Of a stretch of 64,000 bases of DNA, positions 61,414-64,000 are shown piece after piece. The translations under genes and the position numbers were made by a program. The DNA is taken from positions 6,167,179-6,231,178 of the forward strand of contig PJRA01000263.1 in NCBI GenBank assembly GCA_016987375.1. The letters run 5' to 3'. The DNA comes from Brachionus koreanus. Taxonomy: Eukaryota > Rotifera > Eurotatoria > Ploima > Brachionidae. How positions within the stretch are numbered: position 1 is the stretch's first letter; each line of letters starts with the position of its first letter. The notes under the pieces were generated by a model. The model was not told the origin of the DNA and did no database searches. It was given only the letters and a program-made list of their open reading frames with translations.

Positions 61414-64000
61414 CATGCCTTGCTTTTGATTTTTATGTGTTTTTTGAAAAAGAAAAAGAAACAACTAGTCTTTTAACGGCCTTATTTTTTAATTTAATTT
61501 GCGAATGAATTTTTCTTTTTGAAACTAAGAAAATTAGTTATAATTTTCGTATAAATAATTAGAACATATATTTTTCCCTTAAAAATAAAGAACAAACAAA
61601 AAAATTAAATCAATTGAAAAATTTAAAACATCTTTTAATAAAATTGATTATTAATGACCATTTAAAAAATTAGATTATTTTTAACATTTTAATTAGTCAA
61701 AATTTCAAAATAAATGAAATATATCAATTTTTGGTAATAATATTTGAATTCAATTTAGTTAAAATTTCACTTTCCTTTTTGATCTTTATTGATTTTATAT
61801 TCAAACACTTAAGAATATACATAAGAATATTTAAAAAAATTTCAATTTACTTTTTGCTTAAAGAATAATTTAAACGAAGTTTTAAAATTTGTGTAACTAA
61901 CTTTGGGTTGTATCCATAAAGCTCACAAATACTATCTTAAAGTTCTAGAAATTTAAAACTTAAATGCTATCTGAATTTCTAATTTTTGACTTGAAATTCA
62001 TTTTTTTTGGAAGGCTAAGAAAAAAAATTATGTATCCAGTACTCTTGAAAAGACTTACCCTTTAAAATGTTGTAAGTCTTTTAGACCTAGAAATTTAATT
62101 AATTATTCTCAAAATTTTTTAAAAATCAAATCTAATTTGAGAGAGCATGAAATTTTTTACTTTTAGGCGTATATTTTTATTTTTAAAAAAGGGGTCTGAA
62201 TTTTAATTATTGAAAACAGTAAAAAAAAAACTCTATTTTTCACTTGAATCGTATGTAGTCCCAGGAATCAAAAAAAAAGATCACTTTTTTTTAATTAACT
62301 ATACAAAAACCTGAACAAATCTATGATTTCACATTTTTTAATTTATGTTTTGTTTTATTTTGTCAAAATAAAGTCTCAAAATCATGTGATTTGATTTAAA
62401 TTTGGAATATTATTTAAATTAAAAAGTCATAAGAGTAAATAATTCGAAATTCTTAGATGTTCGGCTATTGTTTCTTTCGATCTAACTGAAAACTAAGCTG
62501 TTAAAACTTCACTATACGTTGCTAGATTTTTTAACCTTTTAAACAAGGCAAAAAACGTCTTATTAATTTTTTCGAGAACTCTTATTCTAAAAACCTTTCT
62601 TATGATTCTGTTAATAGCCCACCCATTCTTGGGAATTTTTTATTTGTAATATTTTGTTAAAAATTAAACCATAGACCTTCTAGTTTTTTAATTCGTTCCA
62701 TATTATTTCAATTGTATTAGATGTGGATATTTTGCCTTCCATATTACTTTGCTTAAGAAGACGTGCATTAATAGTCGAAGAAACATGTTAAGTGCATGAC
62801 GAGACATAGCCCTCCACCATGTTAAAAAAATTGATTTAAAATGCGATGCATCAGAGTCGGAACTTCAGGATTAAACAAGACATTAAAATTAATATGTTAA
62901 ATTTTTAATGAAGCTCAAAAATATTGGTAAAGTGAAATTAAAATTTGAAATATAAACTAAAATATATAATCATTTTAATAATATATTAGTACATTGATTT
63001 TGTTTTTCAGAAATTATAGGATCAATACCTAAATTTAGAACGTTCTTTGTAGATAATCTTTTTGTTGATAAATTTAAAGCATATAAATTAGATTAAGACA
63101 ATTAGTCAAGAATAAAATATTTATTTTATATTTTTTAGGTTTCCGATATGATAGAGTGGAAAAAAAAATTATTTAAGAAATGCTCATGGTACAGAAATCG
63201 GTTTTTCGGTTTTCGATCTCGGTTTAGTTTAGTTACTAAAATTCTCTCCGAAAATCGATTTTTTTTTTCGGTTCAATTGTCTGCTCTTGCTTAAATAAGA
63301 CAAAAATTAAGCATTAATATGATTTAAATTGATTATTGAATTGATTTACCGAGTACAAACAAAACAAAATTTTATTTTATTGATTAAATTGTTCGTTATT
63401 CCAGTATTTTTTTTTTAATGTTTCATTATTTTTGTTTTAATCTTTAGAAGAAAGAACAATTTTTGTTCAATTGTTCAAATAATTGTCTGAGTCATGGATA
63501 AAAGAAAATCTAAAATTGAAATCAAATTAATCTTTTTTTAAGAAAATTGGTATTTAAAAATTTAAAAACAAAAATTTAAGAATATTCTACTTTTTGGCTA
63601 ATCGATAAAAAACATTTAATTTAAAAGAAAATGAAAAACATTTATTATCTTTTGCACAATTTCATGCTTCCAACCGACACAATACACAACTTATTTTAAG
63701 TACTACTATTTTTACTCTCTTCAGAATTTTAAAGTTAAAAATTAACTTGTTTTAAAATAATTGTCTCTCTTAGAGAAATGGATGAGTAAATTTCAAAATG
63801 AAAGGAAGGTCACTCAGACGAAGCATGAAGCACATCCGACATTTGTTCAATCATTAAAACGCTAGCTAAAAGACTGGAAACGAAAAGTCGGGGCTAACAC
63901 TTATTCACAGAAAATACTTGAGCGTCAACGCTATCAATTCCTTCCAATTGGCATTCGTAAACATGAAAAATCTAATTTTCGTCCAAAAGCAACTCTTTTA
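61414..64000. other. Gene-poor end of window with decayed element-like sequence
   Basis: Downstream of the ZCCHC2-like gene. Minus-strand frames around 62480-62830 look like interrupted coding remnants (one piece reads TIEIIWNELK, reminiscent of Tc1/mariner transposase). A CGGTTT-rich stretch lies at 63199-63273 and an open frame reaches the right edge. No intact gene can be called. Confidence 0.5.
63782..64000 (+). pseudogene. Open frame with one in-frame stop, running off the window
   Basis: From an ATG at 63782 the frame runs 27 codons to a TAG at 63863-63865, then stays open for 45 codons to the end of the window (LKDWKRKVGANTYSQKILER ...). Base composition is more balanced than the flanks, as in coding DNA. 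It is either a decayed gene or transposon, or an exon start whose true acceptor lies near 63871 (CTAAAAG). No family recognised. Confidence 0.35.

Overview
The window is animal nuclear DNA. It is strongly AT-rich, and its genes are cut by many very short introns, most of them 50-70 bp with GT...AG ends. I rebuilt exon structures by hand by requiring that reading frame, splice sites and family alignment agree. This yields about 20 protein genes, nearly all clearly recognisable metazoan orthologues: UQCRC2, ROMO1, RAB3, a STRA6-like receptor, CMIP, PAR-6, SLC66A2, PITX, TRAPPC8, GSKIP, netrin, ZNF830, PSMC5/Rpt6, POMP, RPL27, a furin/PC-type convertase and a ZCCHC2-like protein. PITX, netrin, RAB3 and PAR-6 place the DNA in a bilaterian-grade animal. 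The compact, AT-rich layout with roughly 55-bp introns would suit a reduced lineage such as an orthonectid, but that assignment is an inference and not proven here.

Layout. 1-7.2 kb: UQCRC2 and ROMO1 on the plus strand, then a BTB protein and RAB3 on the minus strand. 7.4-7.9 kb: a MITE with perfect 20-bp terminal inverted repeats. 8-12.8 kb: a large minus-strand gene joining signal peptide, C-type lectin domain, EGF module and a STRA6-type multipass region. 14.4-18 kb: CMIP. 19-22 kb: PAR-6 and SLC66A2. 23-25 kb: PITX, followed by about 4 kb without genes that holds a tRNA-derived SINE. 29-34 kb: TRAPPC8, divergent from GSKIP. 34.7-37 kb: a nine-finger C2H2 protein. 39-42 kb: netrin. 44.6-47 kb: ZNF830 divergent from PSMC5. 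47.7-50.7 kb: a tiny GPI-anchor-type protein, then POMP divergent from RPL27. 51.4 kb: a LINE reverse-transcriptase relic. 52.6-56 kb: a subtilisin-like proprotein convertase with a tRNA-like insertion in one intron. 56.8-61.4 kb: a ZCCHC2-like gene. The last 2.6 kb carries decayed, transposon-like frames and an open frame that runs off the edge.

The genes are not an operon and mix housekeeping roles (respiratory chain, proteasome, ribosome, TRAPP trafficking) with signalling, secretion and development (RAB3 exocytosis, convertase processing, netrin guidance, PITX patterning, PAR polarity). The strongest candidates for something new are the lectin-EGF-STRA6 fusion and the two alternative last exons of RAB3, which give two different prenylatable tails. 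A BTB protein carrying an FBXL4-type domain and several short mobile elements are also worth checking.
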